Assembly (NCBI GenBank): GCA_963839535.1
Contig: CAWIVF010000001.1
Span: forward strand, 62,001 to 126,000
DNA length: 64,000 bases
DNA from: RHKX01 sp963839535
GTDB lineage: Bacteria; Actinomycetota; Thermoleophilia; Solirubrobacterales; 70-9
Direction: 5' to 3'
The notes below the pieces were generated by a model. The model was not told where the DNA came from. It did no database searches and saw nothing but the letters and a program-made list of their open reading frames with translations. Positions 29,327 through 37,978 of this stretch are shown here, piece by piece; the stretch's first letter is position 1; every line of letters starts with the position of its first letter. The position numbers and the translations under genes are program-made.

Positions 29327-30166
29327 TCGCGCCGGCCAAGCTCAACCTCGCGCTGCTGCTCGGGCCGACGCGCGCCGACGGCCTGCACGAGATCTGCTCG
29401 CTGTTCGCGCCGCTGTCGGTCGCCGACGAGCTGACCGTGTCGGAGGCGGAGGGCGGACGCCGACGAGGTGATCTGCCCGGGGATGCCCGCGCCCGACCTG
29501 ACCGCCCGGGCCCTCGCGGCGCTGCGAGAGGCGGGCTGGGCCCGCTCGCCGCTGCGGATCGAGGTCGAGAAGCGGATCCCCGTCGCCGCCGGGCTCGGCG
29601 GCGGCAGCGCCGATGCCGCGGCCGTCCTGCGACTCGCCGCCGAGGCGTTCGAGCCCGAGCGGCTGTCGGCGATCGCGGCGGCGATCGGCGCCGACGTGCC
29701 CTCTCAGATCGATCCGCGCTTCGCCCTGGTGGGCGGCGCCGGGGAGGTGGTCACGCCGCTCCCCGACCCCGCGCCCTACGCGGTGGTCCTGCTTCCCGAC
29801 CCCGAGGGCCTCTCGACCGCGGCCGTCTACGCGGAGGCGGACCGGCTCGGCTGCGCTCGCCCGGCCGGCGAGCTCGAGGCGGGGCGCTCGCGGCTGTTGG
29901 CCGCCGCGGCGGCCGGGGAATCGCCGCTGAGCTACCCCGAGCTGCTCGTCAACGACCTGGCCCCGGCGGCGATCTCGCTGCGGCCGTCGATCGAGGCGGC
30001 GCTGGAGGCACTGCGCGGGGCCGGGGCGGAGGTGGCGATCGTCACCGGCTCCGGCCCGACCGCGGTCGGTCTGTTCGCCGACGAGGAGGCCGCCCGGCGC
30101 GCGGCGGCCGAGCTCGAGGCCGCCGGCAGGCAGGCGACCGTGGCCACGTCCAGAATCGGGGCCTGA
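29323..30166 (+). CDS. ispE: 4-diphosphocytidyl-2-C-methyl-D-erythritol kinase, one frameshift
   Basis: The GHMP-fold kinase of the MEP isoprenoid pathway; it phosphorylates CDP-methylerythritol. The N-terminus IAPAKLNLALLLGPTRADGL carries the substrate lysine. The ATP loop is PVAAGLGGGSADAAAVLRLA and the C-terminal glycine motif VTGSGPTAVGLF. An extra G near 29452 breaks the frame between VSEAE and ADADEVICPG. Start TTG 29323 overlaps the rsmA stop. The stop overlaps the next ATG (TGATG), so tatD-rsmA-ispE and the DedA gene probably form one transcript. Confidence 0.94.
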
Positions 30167-31643
30167 TGCACCTCCCCTCCGATCGCCGCGGCTGGGCCAA
30201 GCTGGCCGCGATCGTCGCCGGGCTCGTTGCGGCGCGTACCTGCTGTTCAAGCTGCTCGTCCCGGACATCGATCCGCAGGAGCTGCTCGACGACATCTCGG
30301 AGACGCTCGGCAACTGGACCTATCTCCTCGTCGGGCTCCTCGCCTTCCTCGAGACGGGGGCGTTCGTCGGGCTGGTCGCGCCCGGGGAGACGTTCGTGGT
30401 GCTCGCGGGCGCCGTCGCGGGCCAGGGCGACACGAACGTCATCCTCACGATCGCCATCGTCTGGGTCAGCGCGTTCCTCGGCGACACCGCGAGCTACTTC
30501 CTGGGGATCAAGCTCGGGCGCGGATTCATCCTCAAGCACGGGCCGAAGCTGCGGATCACCCACGAGCGCTTCGCCCAGGTCGAGAAGTACTTCGACAAGC
30601 ACGGCGGCAAGACGATCCTGATCGGCCGCTTCATCGGCCTCGTCCGCGCCCTTGCGCCCTTCATCGCCGGCAGCTCGGGGATGGCGTATCGGAAGATGGC
30701 CCCCTACAGCATCCTCGGCACGGGGCTGTGGGCCACCACCTTCACGCTGCTCGGGTACTTCGCGTCGAAGAACATCGAGGCGGTGCTCCATGGCTCGTCG
30801 CGGGCGATCTTCGCGTTCGCGGTCTTCGTCGGCGTCGCCGTCGGCACGGTCCAGCTCGTGCGCTACCTCCGGGTGGAGGAGAACCGGCGGAAGACCGCGG
30901 CCTGGATGGAGGCGCGGCCGGTCTTCCGCAACGTGCTCGACCTGGGACGGCGGCTCTCCCCGCAGGCGCGCTTCGTCGCCGGGCGCCTCACCCCGGGTGA
31001 GCTGGGGCTCGAGCTGACCACGGCCCTCTCCGTCCTCGCGGTCGGCTCGTTCGTCTGCATCGGCTACGGGCTGGAGGTGGTGAACCATCCCGGTCCCACC
31101 CCCGGGGACACGGCGGCAGCCGACATCGTCCGCGACCTGCGGACGGCCTGGCTCACGTCGATCGCCGAGGTCGTGACCGTGCTCGGCTCCGGCTGGGCGA
31201 TCGCCCTCGTCGGCAGCGTCACCGCCGTCTGGCTCGCCGTCCGCGGGCACCGGCCGGAGCTGGCCGTGCTGGTGATCGGGCTCGTCGCGCTGCTCATCGG
31301 GCCCGCCGTGATCAAGGAGCTGGTCGACCGGCCGCGGCCGCCGGAGTCGCTGGTGAACACCGCGGGCCAGGCCTATCCCAGCGGCCATGCCGCGCATTCA
31401 GTCATCTGGACCTGGATCGCCCTGACGATCGCCCTCCGGCTGCGGGCCGGGATGTCGCGAGCCTCGCTGCTCGTCTTCGCCGGAGTCGCGATCACGGTGC
31501 TGGTCGGGCTCAGCCGCGTCTACCTCGGCGCGCACTACCTCAGCGACGTGAGCGGCGGCTGGGGGTACGGCGCCTCGGTGTTCGGGCTGCTCTCGGCCCT
31601 CGCCGTCGTCGTCACCTACTTGCGGCACAATGGCGACGGATGA
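30166..31643 (+). CDS. DedA (VTT) and PAP2 phosphatase fusion membrane protein, one frameshift
   Basis: The N-terminal half is a DedA/VTT-type protein, recently tied to flipping of polyprenyl phosphates and phospholipids: GAFVGLVAPGETFVVLAG, GDTASYFLGIKLGRGFI, GGKTILIGRFIGLVRALAP and FIAGSSGMAY. The C-terminal half is a PAP2 acid phosphatase with all three motifs: KELVDRPRPPESL, AYPSGHAAHSVI and SRVYLGAHYLSDVSGGW. The frame breaks near 30225 (net -1), right after MHLPSDRRGWAKLAAIVAG. The pairing suggests flipping plus dephosphorylation of a lipid carrier such as undecaprenyl pyrophosphate; that is inference. It follows ispE, which feeds the same polyprenyl pool. Confidence 0.88.
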
Positions 31644-31686
31644 GGGACTCGCGGAACCCGCATAGCCATGCGGAGATGGAGCGCTG

Positions 31687-31911
31687 ATGTCGCCCGAGGT
31701 GCTGATCTTCGGCGCGGCCGGGCTGATCAGCCTGCTCGCGTTCACCGCCCTCATCCTCGTGCCGGCCATCGGCTCCTTCGGCCGCGGCTGGGAGAAGGCC
31801 ACCGCCGCCTTCCTCTCCGTGCTGGTCTTCGTGGCGCTCGTCTCGCTGGGCGTGGCGATCGGCGTGGCGGTCGTCTACTACTGGGACAGCATCTCCACTC
31901 TGTTTGATTAG
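31687..31911 (+). CDS. Small two-helix membrane protein
   Basis: A 74-residue protein starting ATG 31687 behind GGAGATGGAGC. It has two hydrophobic segments, LIFGAAGLISLLAFTALILV and FLSVLVFVALVSLGVAIGVA, joined by a short charged loop (FGRGWEKAT), and ends YYWDSISTLFD. No family recognised. It is 43 bases after the DedA-PAP2 gene and may belong to that transcript. Confidence 0.65.
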   Translation: MSPEVLIFGAAGLISLLAFTALILVPAIGSFGRGWEKATAAFLSVLVFVALVSLGVAIGVAVVYYWDSISTLFD

Positions 31912-31935
31912 AGCTCGGGTTTTCGGGCCCCGGCT

Positions 31936-31941
31936 TACTAT
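31936..31941 (+). promoter_or_regulatory. -10 element, leaderless start of the PucR gene
   Basis: TACTAT ends 7 bases before GTG 31948 and overlaps the region just before TTG 31942, which argues for the GTG as the true start. Confidence 0.45.
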
Positions 31942-33198
31942 TTGAGGGTGGCGACCGGCTCTCCAACTGAAGATCCGGCCGAGGTCGTCCCCAGCGGCGA
32001 CGACCGGGCCGGAGGCGGCCTCGATGACCTCTCGGAGGCGATCGAGTCGGGCGCCGGGCTGCCCGCGATCGCCCGAGCGGCGGCCAACGCGCTCGACGCG
32101 AGCGTCGCGCTGATCGATCGCTCCAGCGCGGTCCTGGCGGTCGCGGCGACCTCGAACGCGGAGGAGGAGCGCCTGCTCGCGCTCGGCTCCGGGGTCGAGA
32201 CGACCGAGCTGCGGGTGGCCGATGCCTTCGTCGGCGAGCTCCGCTACCGCAGCCGCGGTGGCGCCGAGGCGCCCGCCGGCCCGCTGCGGATGGTCAGCAC
32301 GCTCCTCGCCCTCGAGGTCGCCCGGGCCCGGGCTCCCGAATGGGCGAGCGACGAGGCCGCCAGCGGGTTCGTCCTCGCGGTTCTCAACCGCGAGCTGACC
32401 AGCGACCGCGACATCGCCGCGCGCGCCTCCGAGCTGGGCAGCGACCTCTCCGCCGGCGGCGGCGTGGTGATCGCCCGGGCGATGCCCCATGCGGCCCAGC
32501 CCGGCGATTGGCGCGCCCGCGTGCTCACCCTCACCCTGCGCGCGGTCCGCTCCGGCAGCAGCGGCGCCCTCGCCGCGCGGCTCGAGCACGAGCGCGGCGA
32601 GGTGGCGACGATCCTGCCCAGCACCGATGCCGCCCAGATCGAGCGGGCGGCGCTCGCGATCGAGGACGAGCTGCTCACCTCGCTCTCCGGCTTCACGCTG
32701 ACCATCGGCTACAGCCGCCACGCCGCCCAGCCCGAGCAGCTCTACCGGGCCGGCAAGGAGGCGCTGATGGCCGCCAACGTCGCCGATGCCGAGGACCGCT
32801 CGCCGCTGGCCTTCGAGGAGACGGGGGCGTACCGGCTGCTGCTGCCGGCGATGAGCGAGGACCCGGCCGAGCTCGAGCGCTTCTACGACGAGACGGTCGC
32901 TCCCCTCGCCGCCTACGACGACCAGTACGAGACCGAGCTGGTGGCGACGGTCGAGGCCTACCTCGAGAACAACGGCAACGTCACCCCGACCGCCGAGACG
33001 CTCTTCACCCACCGCCACACGGTCCGCTACCGGCTCGAGCGCGTGCGCGAGCTCTGCGGCCACGACATGAGCTCGACCGAGGGCCGCGAGAAGCTCGGCC
33101 TTGGCCTCAAGGCCATGCGGGTCCTCGGCATCGCCCCGCCCCGCGGCCCGGCGCTGGAGCGCGGCGCGAAGGGCGGCAAGCCGGGCCGGGCGGAGTAG
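31942..33198 (+). CDS. PucR-family transcriptional regulator
   Basis: About 418 residues. The C-terminal PucR helix-turn-helix is clear: LVATVEAYLENNGNVTPTAE followed by LFTHRHTVRYRLERVRELCG. The middle resembles the degenerate GGDEF-like domain of CdaR/PucR regulators (GFTLTIGYSRHAAQPEQLYR, GKEALMAANV). The N-terminus is a small sensor-like domain. Family members regulate purine, sugar acid or amino-acid catabolism; nothing nearby identifies a target. Two starts compete: TTG 31942 and GTG 31948. A TACTAT -10 at 31936-31941 ends 7 bases before the GTG, favouring a leaderless GTG start. Confidence 0.87.
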   Translation: MRVATGSPTEDPAEVVPSGDDRAGGGLDDLSEAIESGAGLPAIARAAANALDASVALIDRSSAVLAVAATSNAEEERLLALGSGVETTELRVADAFVGELRYRSRGGAEAPAGPLRMVSTLLALEVARARAPEWASDEAASGFVLAVLNRELTSDRDIAARASELGSDLSAGGGVVIARAMPHAAQPGDWRARVLTLTLRAVRSGSSGALAARLEHERGEVATILPSTDAAQIERAALAIEDELLTSLSGFTLTIGYSRHAAQPEQLYRAGKEALMAANVADAEDRSPLAFEETGAYRLLLPAMSEDPAELERFYDETVAPLAAYDDQYETELVATVEAYLENNGNVTPTAETLFTHRHTVRYRLERVRELCGHDMSSTEGREKLGLGLKAMRVLGIAPPRGPALERGAKGGKPGRAE

Positions 33199-33209
33199 GC
33201 GCTGCGCAG

Positions 33210-33287
33210 TTCCGGGGGAAGGATTCGAACCCAAAGACCGCCTCGGCATTCAAAGTGCCGCGTGCTAACCAACTACACCACCCCGGA
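33210..33287 (-). tRNA. tRNA-Gln (anticodon TTG)
   Basis: On the minus strand the acceptor arms TCCGGGG (33287-33281) and CCCCGGA (33217-33211) pair fully, with discriminator A at 33210 and no encoded CCA. The anticodon stem CGGCA/TGCCG encloses the loop CTTTGAA, giving anticodon TTG for glutamine. The D-arm (GTAGTTGGTTAGCAC) is normal. The T-loop TTCGAAT is canonical, but its stem (TTGGG against CCTTC) has only two Watson-Crick pairs, and the variable region is about 9 nt. That may be sequence error or decay. A TACACT -10-like element lies upstream on the minus strand. Confidence 0.85.
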
Positions 33288-33405
33288 GCGGGCAGCGTCT
33301 GAGTGTAGGTGTCTCGACCAGCGACGTCTTGACACCGGCTGATCGCCTGGCCGGTCCGTCATTGAGTCGTGGGGGCAGCTTTCCGTCCGCCGAGTAGACG
33401 AACAT

Positions 33406-34155
33406 GTGTTCGTAATGCCAGGGTCACCGCCTCGCTTCAACGAGACCCAGCTGCGGCAGGCCATCGCCTCCTCCTACAACTGGGCACAGACCCTCCGGCG
33501 GCTCGGCTACTGCCCCACCGGGGGCAATCCCATGACCATCAAGAAGTACGTCAAGCGGTGGAGCATCGACGTCTCCCATTTCGATCCGGAGCGAGGGCGT
33601 TACCGCGGGGCAAGGGCCCGCAGGATCCCTCTAGACGAGGTTCTCGTTGAGCATTCGAACTACAACCGCGGGAACCTCAAGAAGAGGCTCTACACCGAGG
33701 GCCTGAAGGACCGCCGATGCGAGGGCTGCGGTCAGGGGGAGCTGTGGAACGGCTCGCAGATGTCTCTGATCCTCGACCACATCAACGGCGTTCGCGATGA
33801 CAATCGCTTGGAGAACCTCCGGGTCGTATGTCCGAACTGCGCGGCCACCCTGCCCACCCATTGCGGGAAGGGCCTCCGGAAGCCCCGCGTGGAGATGCTC
33901 TGTGAACTCTGTGGGATCAAGTTCAATCGTCGCTTCAGAGCTCAGCGCTTCTGTTCGAGGGATTGCGGCCAGCGGGCAGGTGCATGCCGGAATCGTCGCG
34001 TTGAGCGGCCGCCCTACGACCAGCTGATGCGCGAGATCGCAGCCTCGAGCTACCTCGCTGTCGGGCGCAGGTACGGCGTCAGCGACAACGCGATCCGCAA
34101 GTGGGTGAGGGCGTATGAGCGGGAGGCAGCTGAAGGGCCTCCCGCCGATGCCTGA
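33406..34155 (+). CDS. HNH endonuclease
   Basis: A 249-residue protein. A central HNH nuclease motif is built on a zinc ribbon: RRCEGCGQGELWNG, then LILDHINGVRDDNRLENLR, then VCPNCAATLPTH. A second cysteine cluster follows (LCELCGIKFNRRFRAQRFCS). The N- and C-termini each look like helix-turn-helix segments (LRQAIASSYNWAQTLRRLGY; ASSYLAVGRRYGVSDNAIRK), suggesting sequence-specific DNA binding. Such genes are typical of phage-like and selfish elements. GC content looks lower than its neighbours and it lies next to a tRNA gene, so horizontal origin is likely, though no integrase or repeats accompany it. Start GTG 33406 or ATG 33415. Confidence 0.88.
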   Translation: MFVMPGSPPRFNETQLRQAIASSYNWAQTLRRLGYCPTGGNPMTIKKYVKRWSIDVSHFDPERGRYRGARARRIPLDEVLVEHSNYNRGNLKKRLYTEGLKDRRCEGCGQGELWNGSQMSLILDHINGVRDDNRLENLRVVCPNCAATLPTHCGKGLRKPRVEMLCELCGIKFNRRFRAQRFCSRDCGQRAGACRNRRVERPPYDQLMREIAASSYLAVGRRYGVSDNAIRKWVRAYEREAAEGPPADA

Positions 34156-34175
34156 CCTCAACCGCCCTTCGCCAA

Positions 34176-34181
34176 TACGAT
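34176..34181 (+). promoter_or_regulatory. -10 element of glmU
   Basis: TACGAT ends 8 bases before GTG 34189 and overlaps ATG 34180. If used, the ATG would not be transcribed. Confidence 0.45.
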
Positions 34182-34188
34182 GGCCGCG

Positions 34189-35604
34189 GTGAGCGCGCCG
34201 ACCGTCCTGATCATGGCTGCCGGCCAGGGAACCCGGATGCGTTCGGCGATCCCGAAGGTGCTGCACCCGATCTGCGGGCGGGCGCTGGTCTCGTGGCCGA
34301 TCCTCGCCGCACGTGAGGCCGGGGCCGGCCGGGTGGCGGTCGTCACCTCCCCCGACCGGGACATCTCGGGCGCCCTGCCCGACGAGGTCGAGTCGATCCA
34401 CCAGCCCGAGGCCGACGGGACCGGCGGCGCCGTCCGCGCCTGCCTGCCGGCGATCGAGGAGTCGGAGACCGTCGTCGTCCTCTCCGGCGACGTGCCGCTC
34501 GTCTCCGCCGAGCTGATCGCCGCGATCGTCGAGACCCACGAGCGCGAGGGCGCCGCGGCGACCGTGGTCACCGCGGTGCTCGACGACCCGGGCTCCTACG
34601 GCCGGGTCATCCGCTCCGCCGACGGGGAGGAGGTCGAGCGCATCGTCGAGGCCAAGGCCGAGGGCGACGCGACGGCCGAGGAACTGGCGGTCGACGAGAT
34701 CAACGCCGGCATCTACGTCTTCGACGCGGCCCGCCTCGCCGCGGCGCTCCCGCAGCTGGCCAACGACAACGCGCAGGGCGAGTACTACCTGCCCGACGTC
34801 CTGCCGCTCCTGCGCGCCGACGGCGGGCGGATCGTCGCCCACGTCTCGCCCGACCGCAACGTGATCCTCGGCGTCAACTCGCGCGCCGACCTGGCGCTGG
34901 TCGAGGCCGAGGCGCGGCGCCAGATCCTGCACCGCCACATGCTCGCCGGGGTGACGATCGTCGACCCCGCCTCCACCTGGATCGAGGTCGAGACGGAGAT
35001 CGCCGAGGACGTCCGGATCGAGCCCGGCTGCTCGCTGATCGGCGCCTGCTCGATCGGGTCGGGATCCGTGATCGGCCCCCATACGACCCTGATCGACAGC
35101 CGGCTCGGCGCCGACGTCACCGTGCCGCACTCCTACCTCGTCGAGTGCGCGGTCGGCGACCGCTGCCTCGTCGGCCCCTTCGCCTACCTGCGCCCGAAGG
35201 CCGAGCTGGCCGAGGGCGCGAAGGCGGGCACGTTCGTCGAGATCAAGAACTCCCGGATCGGCGCCGGCACCAAGGTTCCCCACCTCTCCTACATCGGCGA
35301 CGCCGACGTGGGGGAGGGGACCAATCTCGGGGCCGCCACGATCACCGCGAACTACGACGGCGTCAACAAGCACCGCACGACGATCGGCAGCAAAGTCCGG
35401 ACTTCCGTCGACACGACACTCGTCGCGCCGGTCACCATCGGCGACGGCGCTTACACTGGCGCCAACTCGGCGATCACCGAGGACGTTCCCCCGGGAGCAC
35501 TGGCCATCGCGCGGCCGGCCCAGAGGAACGTCGAGGGCTACGCCGACCGCAAGGCCAACCCGGCCTCTGAGGGGACAGCGGCCAAGGAGAACGAAGCAGA
35601 GTGA
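34189..35604 (+). CDS. glmU: Bifunctional GlcNAc-1-P uridyltransferase / GlcN-1-P acetyltransferase
   Basis: It makes UDP-GlcNAc for peptidoglycan and other glycans. The N-terminal pyrophosphorylase half begins VSAPTVLIMAAGQGTRMRSA and has PKVLHPICGRALVSWP and VVVLSGDVPLVSAE. From about residue 260 a left-handed beta-helix carries the acetyltransferase (PGCSLIGACSIGSGSVIGPH; AKAGTFVEIKNSRIGAGTKV; AATITANYDGVNKHRTTIGS). GTG 34189 is chosen from the -10 position; ATG 34180 three codons upstream is the alternative. The stop overlaps the prs start (GTGA). The glmU-prs-rplY-pth-mfd-mazG-eno order is a classic actinobacterial backbone. Confidence 0.96.
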   Translation: MSAPTVLIMAAGQGTRMRSAIPKVLHPICGRALVSWPILAAREAGAGRVAVVTSPDRDISGALPDEVESIHQPEADGTGGAVRACLPAIEESETVVVLSGDVPLVSAELIAAIVETHEREGAAATVVTAVLDDPGSYGRVIRSADGEEVERIVEAKAEGDATAEELAVDEINAGIYVFDAARLAAALPQLANDNAQGEYYLPDVLPLLRADGGRIVAHVSPDRNVILGVNSRADLALVEAEARRQILHRHMLAGVTIVDPASTWIEVETEIAEDVRIEPGCSLIGACSIGSGSVIGPHTTLIDSRLGADVTVPHSYLVECAVGDRCLVGPFAYLRPKAELAEGAKAGTFVEIKNSRIGAGTKVPHLSYIGDADVGEGTNLGAATITANYDGVNKHRTTIGSKVRTSVDTTLVAPVTIGDGAYTGANSAITEDVPPGALAIARPAQRNVEGYADRKANPASEGTAAKENEAE

Positions 35605-36675
35605 GCGACGGCAAGCCCGCAATCCTGGCCCATCCCCCCGCGGACCTCGCTCCGCTCGAGCACCCGCACGCGATCAGCTCGATCACCCAGGACTACACGA
35701 AGAAGCTGATGGTCTTCGGCGGTCGCGCTTCGACCGAGCTCGCCGGCGAAGATCGCCGCGCAGCTCGACGTCGATCTCGGCCAGGTCGACCTGCGCACCT
35801 TCTCCAACGGCGAGGTCTACTGCCGCTACCAGGAGTCGATCCGCGGCGCCGACGTCTTCATCATCCAGTCGACCGCGCCGAACGAGCGCGCCGGGATGAC
35901 CCCGAACGACGCGCTGATGGAGCTGCTCTGCATGATCGACGCCGCGCAGGGCGCCTCGGCCCACCGGATCATCGCCGTACTCCCCTGGTACGGCTACGCG
36001 CGCCAGGACAAGAAGTCGCAGCCGCGCGAGCCGATCTCCGCCCGCGTCGTCGCCAAGATGCTCGAGGCCGTCGGGGTCGACCGGGTCCTGACGATGGACC
36101 TCCACGCCGGCCAGGTCCAGGGCTTCTTCCACGTCCCGGTGGACCACATGACGGCGATGCCGATGCTCACGCAGTGGTTCATCGACCAGCACTTCGAGGA
36201 GGAGCTGGTGATCGTCAGCCCCGACGCCGGCCGGGTCAAGGTCGCGCGCAACTTCGCCCGCAAGGTCGGCACCCACTGGGCGGTCATGGAGAAGGAGCGC
36301 CCGGCCCAGCAGGTCGCCGAGATCGGCTACGTGGTCGGCGACGTCAAGGACAAGACCGCCGTCCTCGTCGACGACATGATCGACACCGCGGGCACGCTCT
36401 GCGCCGCCGCGAAGACGGTGCTCGAGGCGGGAGCGAAGCGGGTCATCGCCTGCGCAACCCACGGCGTCTTCAGCGGCCCCGCCTACGAGCGGCTGCCCTA
36501 CGAGGCCTCGCGGATCGAGCGGATCGTGATCACCGACACCGTGCCGCTGCGGCCGGGAGCGCCGGACAACATCACGATGCTCTCGACCGCGCAGACGCTG
36601 GCCGACTCGATCCGCCGCATCTTCGCCGACGACTCCGTCTCCGAGATATTCGCGGGCGAGAACCAGCTCTTCTGA
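35601..36675 (+). CDS. prs: Ribose-phosphate pyrophosphokinase, one frameshift
   Basis: It makes PRPP from ribose-5-phosphate and ATP for nucleotides, histidine and tryptophan. Motifs: DYTKKLMVFGGRASTELA, FSNGEVYCRYQESIRGADVF, GYARQDKKSQPREPISARVV, the metal-binding DLHAGQVQGFFHVPVDH, VSPDAGRVKVARNFA and the PRPP loop AVLVDDMIDTAGTL. An extra G near 35744 breaks the frame; restored it reads STELAAKIAAQLDVDLGQVD. The N-terminus from GTG 35601 is about 30 residues longer than usual. Overlap with glmU indicates translational coupling. Confidence 0.95.
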
Positions 36676-36786
36676 CGCGGCACGCGGACGCGCCTGACGG
36701 CACCCGGTGCCCGTCCACGTGCAACCAGCACGCGGACGAGCACCGTGCGTCGCCAGCCACGCCCGCGCACTCGCCGCGGCTCGCAA

Positions 36787-36792
36787 TATCGT
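36787..36792 (+). promoter_or_regulatory. -10 element, leaderless start
   Basis: TATCGT ends 8 bases before ATG 36800. Confidence 0.45.
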
Positions 36793-36799
36793 TCAGCCG

Positions 36800-37192
36800 A
36801 TGAGCCGATCGACCCTCGAGTGGTACGAGCTGCTGGCGAAGGGGCTGATCTGGGGCGCCGGGATCGTCCTCGTGCTCTCCCTGATCGGCACGCTGATGAT
36901 CGCCGGCTCCGACAACACGCTGCCGCTGCTCGAGGACGCCGAGCGCCAGGGACGCGGCATCGCCGCGCTCGCATCGCTCGGCGGCGGCCTCACCGCCGCC
37001 GGGGTCCTCGGCGGGCTCGGCGCCATCCTCCGCCTGCAGATCGCCGATCACCTCTCGGCCCTGCCGCCGGAGCCCGAGCCGAAGCCGGCGCCGGAGCCCG
37101 AGCAGCGGCGCAAGCGGGAGCCCGAGAAGAGCAAGCGCGAGCCCGAGGCTCGCAAGCCGAAGCGCGAGAAGCGCAAGCGCGACGACGGGTGA
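36800..37192 (+). CDS. Small membrane protein with Glu/Lys/Pro-rich tail
   Basis: A 130-residue protein from ATG 36800, the start fixed by the -10 element 8 bases upstream. It has two hydrophobic segments (LIWGAGIVLVLSLIGTLMIA; GGGLTAAGVLGGLGAIL). The final 45 residues are a highly charged repeat rich in Pro, Glu, Lys and Arg (EPEPKPAPEPEQRRKREPEK). No known domain. Its stop overlaps the start of the phosphodiesterase gene (GTGA), so they are co-translated. Confidence 0.7.
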   Translation: MSRSTLEWYELLAKGLIWGAGIVLVLSLIGTLMIAGSDNTLPLLEDAERQGRGIAALASLGGGLTAAGVLGGLGAILRLQIADHLSALPPEPEPKPAPEPEQRRKREPEKSKREPEARKPKREKRKRDDG

Positions 37193-37938
37193 GCGGGCCG
37201 GGCCGGGCGCCCTCGCTGCGGCGCGTGGGGCACAAGGGGGCGCACGACCTCGTCCCCGGCAACACGATCGCGAGCTTCGAGCGCGCGGTCGAGGTGGGCG
37301 TCGAGATGATCGAGTTCGACGTCCTCTGGACGCGCGACGGGGCGCCCGGGATGCCCGCCCGCGCCCGCTCGCCGCTGATCGTCGCCCACGACTGGCACGA
37401 CGCCGCAACCCGCCCGCGCCTGACCCTCGGGGAAGCGCTGGACGCGTTCACCGAGCCGCCGCTCGACCGGGTCGAGATCGATTGCGACCTGAAGCTGATC
37501 GGCCGGGAGGAGGACCTCGTCGACGCCCTCCGCGAGCGCGGGCTGATCGAGCGCGCGATGGTCTCCACGATGTACGTCGAGAGCCTCGCGGCGATCGCCG
37601 CGATCGAGCCCGCGCTCAGGCTCGGCTGGACCCACCCGCTCGTCAGCCGCGCCTGGGATCGCAGCCTGATCGCGCGCCCCGTCGTGCTGGCCGCGATCGC
37701 GTCGATGCGGAGGCGCTTCCCCGCCGAGGCCCGCCGCCGCGCCCCGGAGATCGGAGCCTCCGCGATCTGGATCTACCACCAGCTGGCGAGCGCCGAGCTC
37801 GTCGAGGTGACTCGCGACCTCGGGATCGAGTTGATCGCGTGGACGGTCGACGACGCCGCGCGGGTGGCCGAGCTCCGCGATCTCGGGGTCAGCGGGATCT
37901 GCTCGAACGACCCGCGCCTCCTCCAGTTCGCCGCTTGA
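37189..37938 (+). CDS. Glycerophosphodiester phosphodiesterase family protein
   Basis: A 249-residue TIM-barrel protein of the GDPD family, which splits glycerophosphodiesters to glycerol-3-phosphate and an alcohol. Signature parts are VGHKGAHDLVPGNTIASFER (HKG replaces the usual HRG), GVEMIEFDVLWTRDG, LIVAHDW, RVEIDCDLK and the C-terminal GIELIAWTVDDAARVAELRD with GVSGICSNDPRLL. No signal peptide, so probably cytoplasmic. The substituted arginine-position residue may alter activity. GTG 37189 overlaps the previous stop. Confidence 0.85.
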   Translation: MSGPGRAPSLRRVGHKGAHDLVPGNTIASFERAVEVGVEMIEFDVLWTRDGAPGMPARARSPLIVAHDWHDAATRPRLTLGEALDAFTEPPLDRVEIDCDLKLIGREEDLVDALRERGLIERAMVSTMYVESLAAIAAIEPALRLGWTHPLVSRAWDRSLIARPVVLAAIASMRRRFPAEARRRAPEIGASAIWIYHQLASAELVEVTRDLGIELIAWTVDDAARVAELRDLGVSGICSNDPRLLQFAA

Positions 37939-37978
37939 GCCCGGCGGATGGCGGTCGGCCGCTATCCTGCCCTGCCCG

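Noticed and set aside
33199..34179. Integrated phage or island at the tRNA-Gln gene
   Set aside because: There is no integrase, no duplicated tRNA 3' end forming attachment sites, and only a single HNH gene; the housekeeping order resumes directly with glmU.
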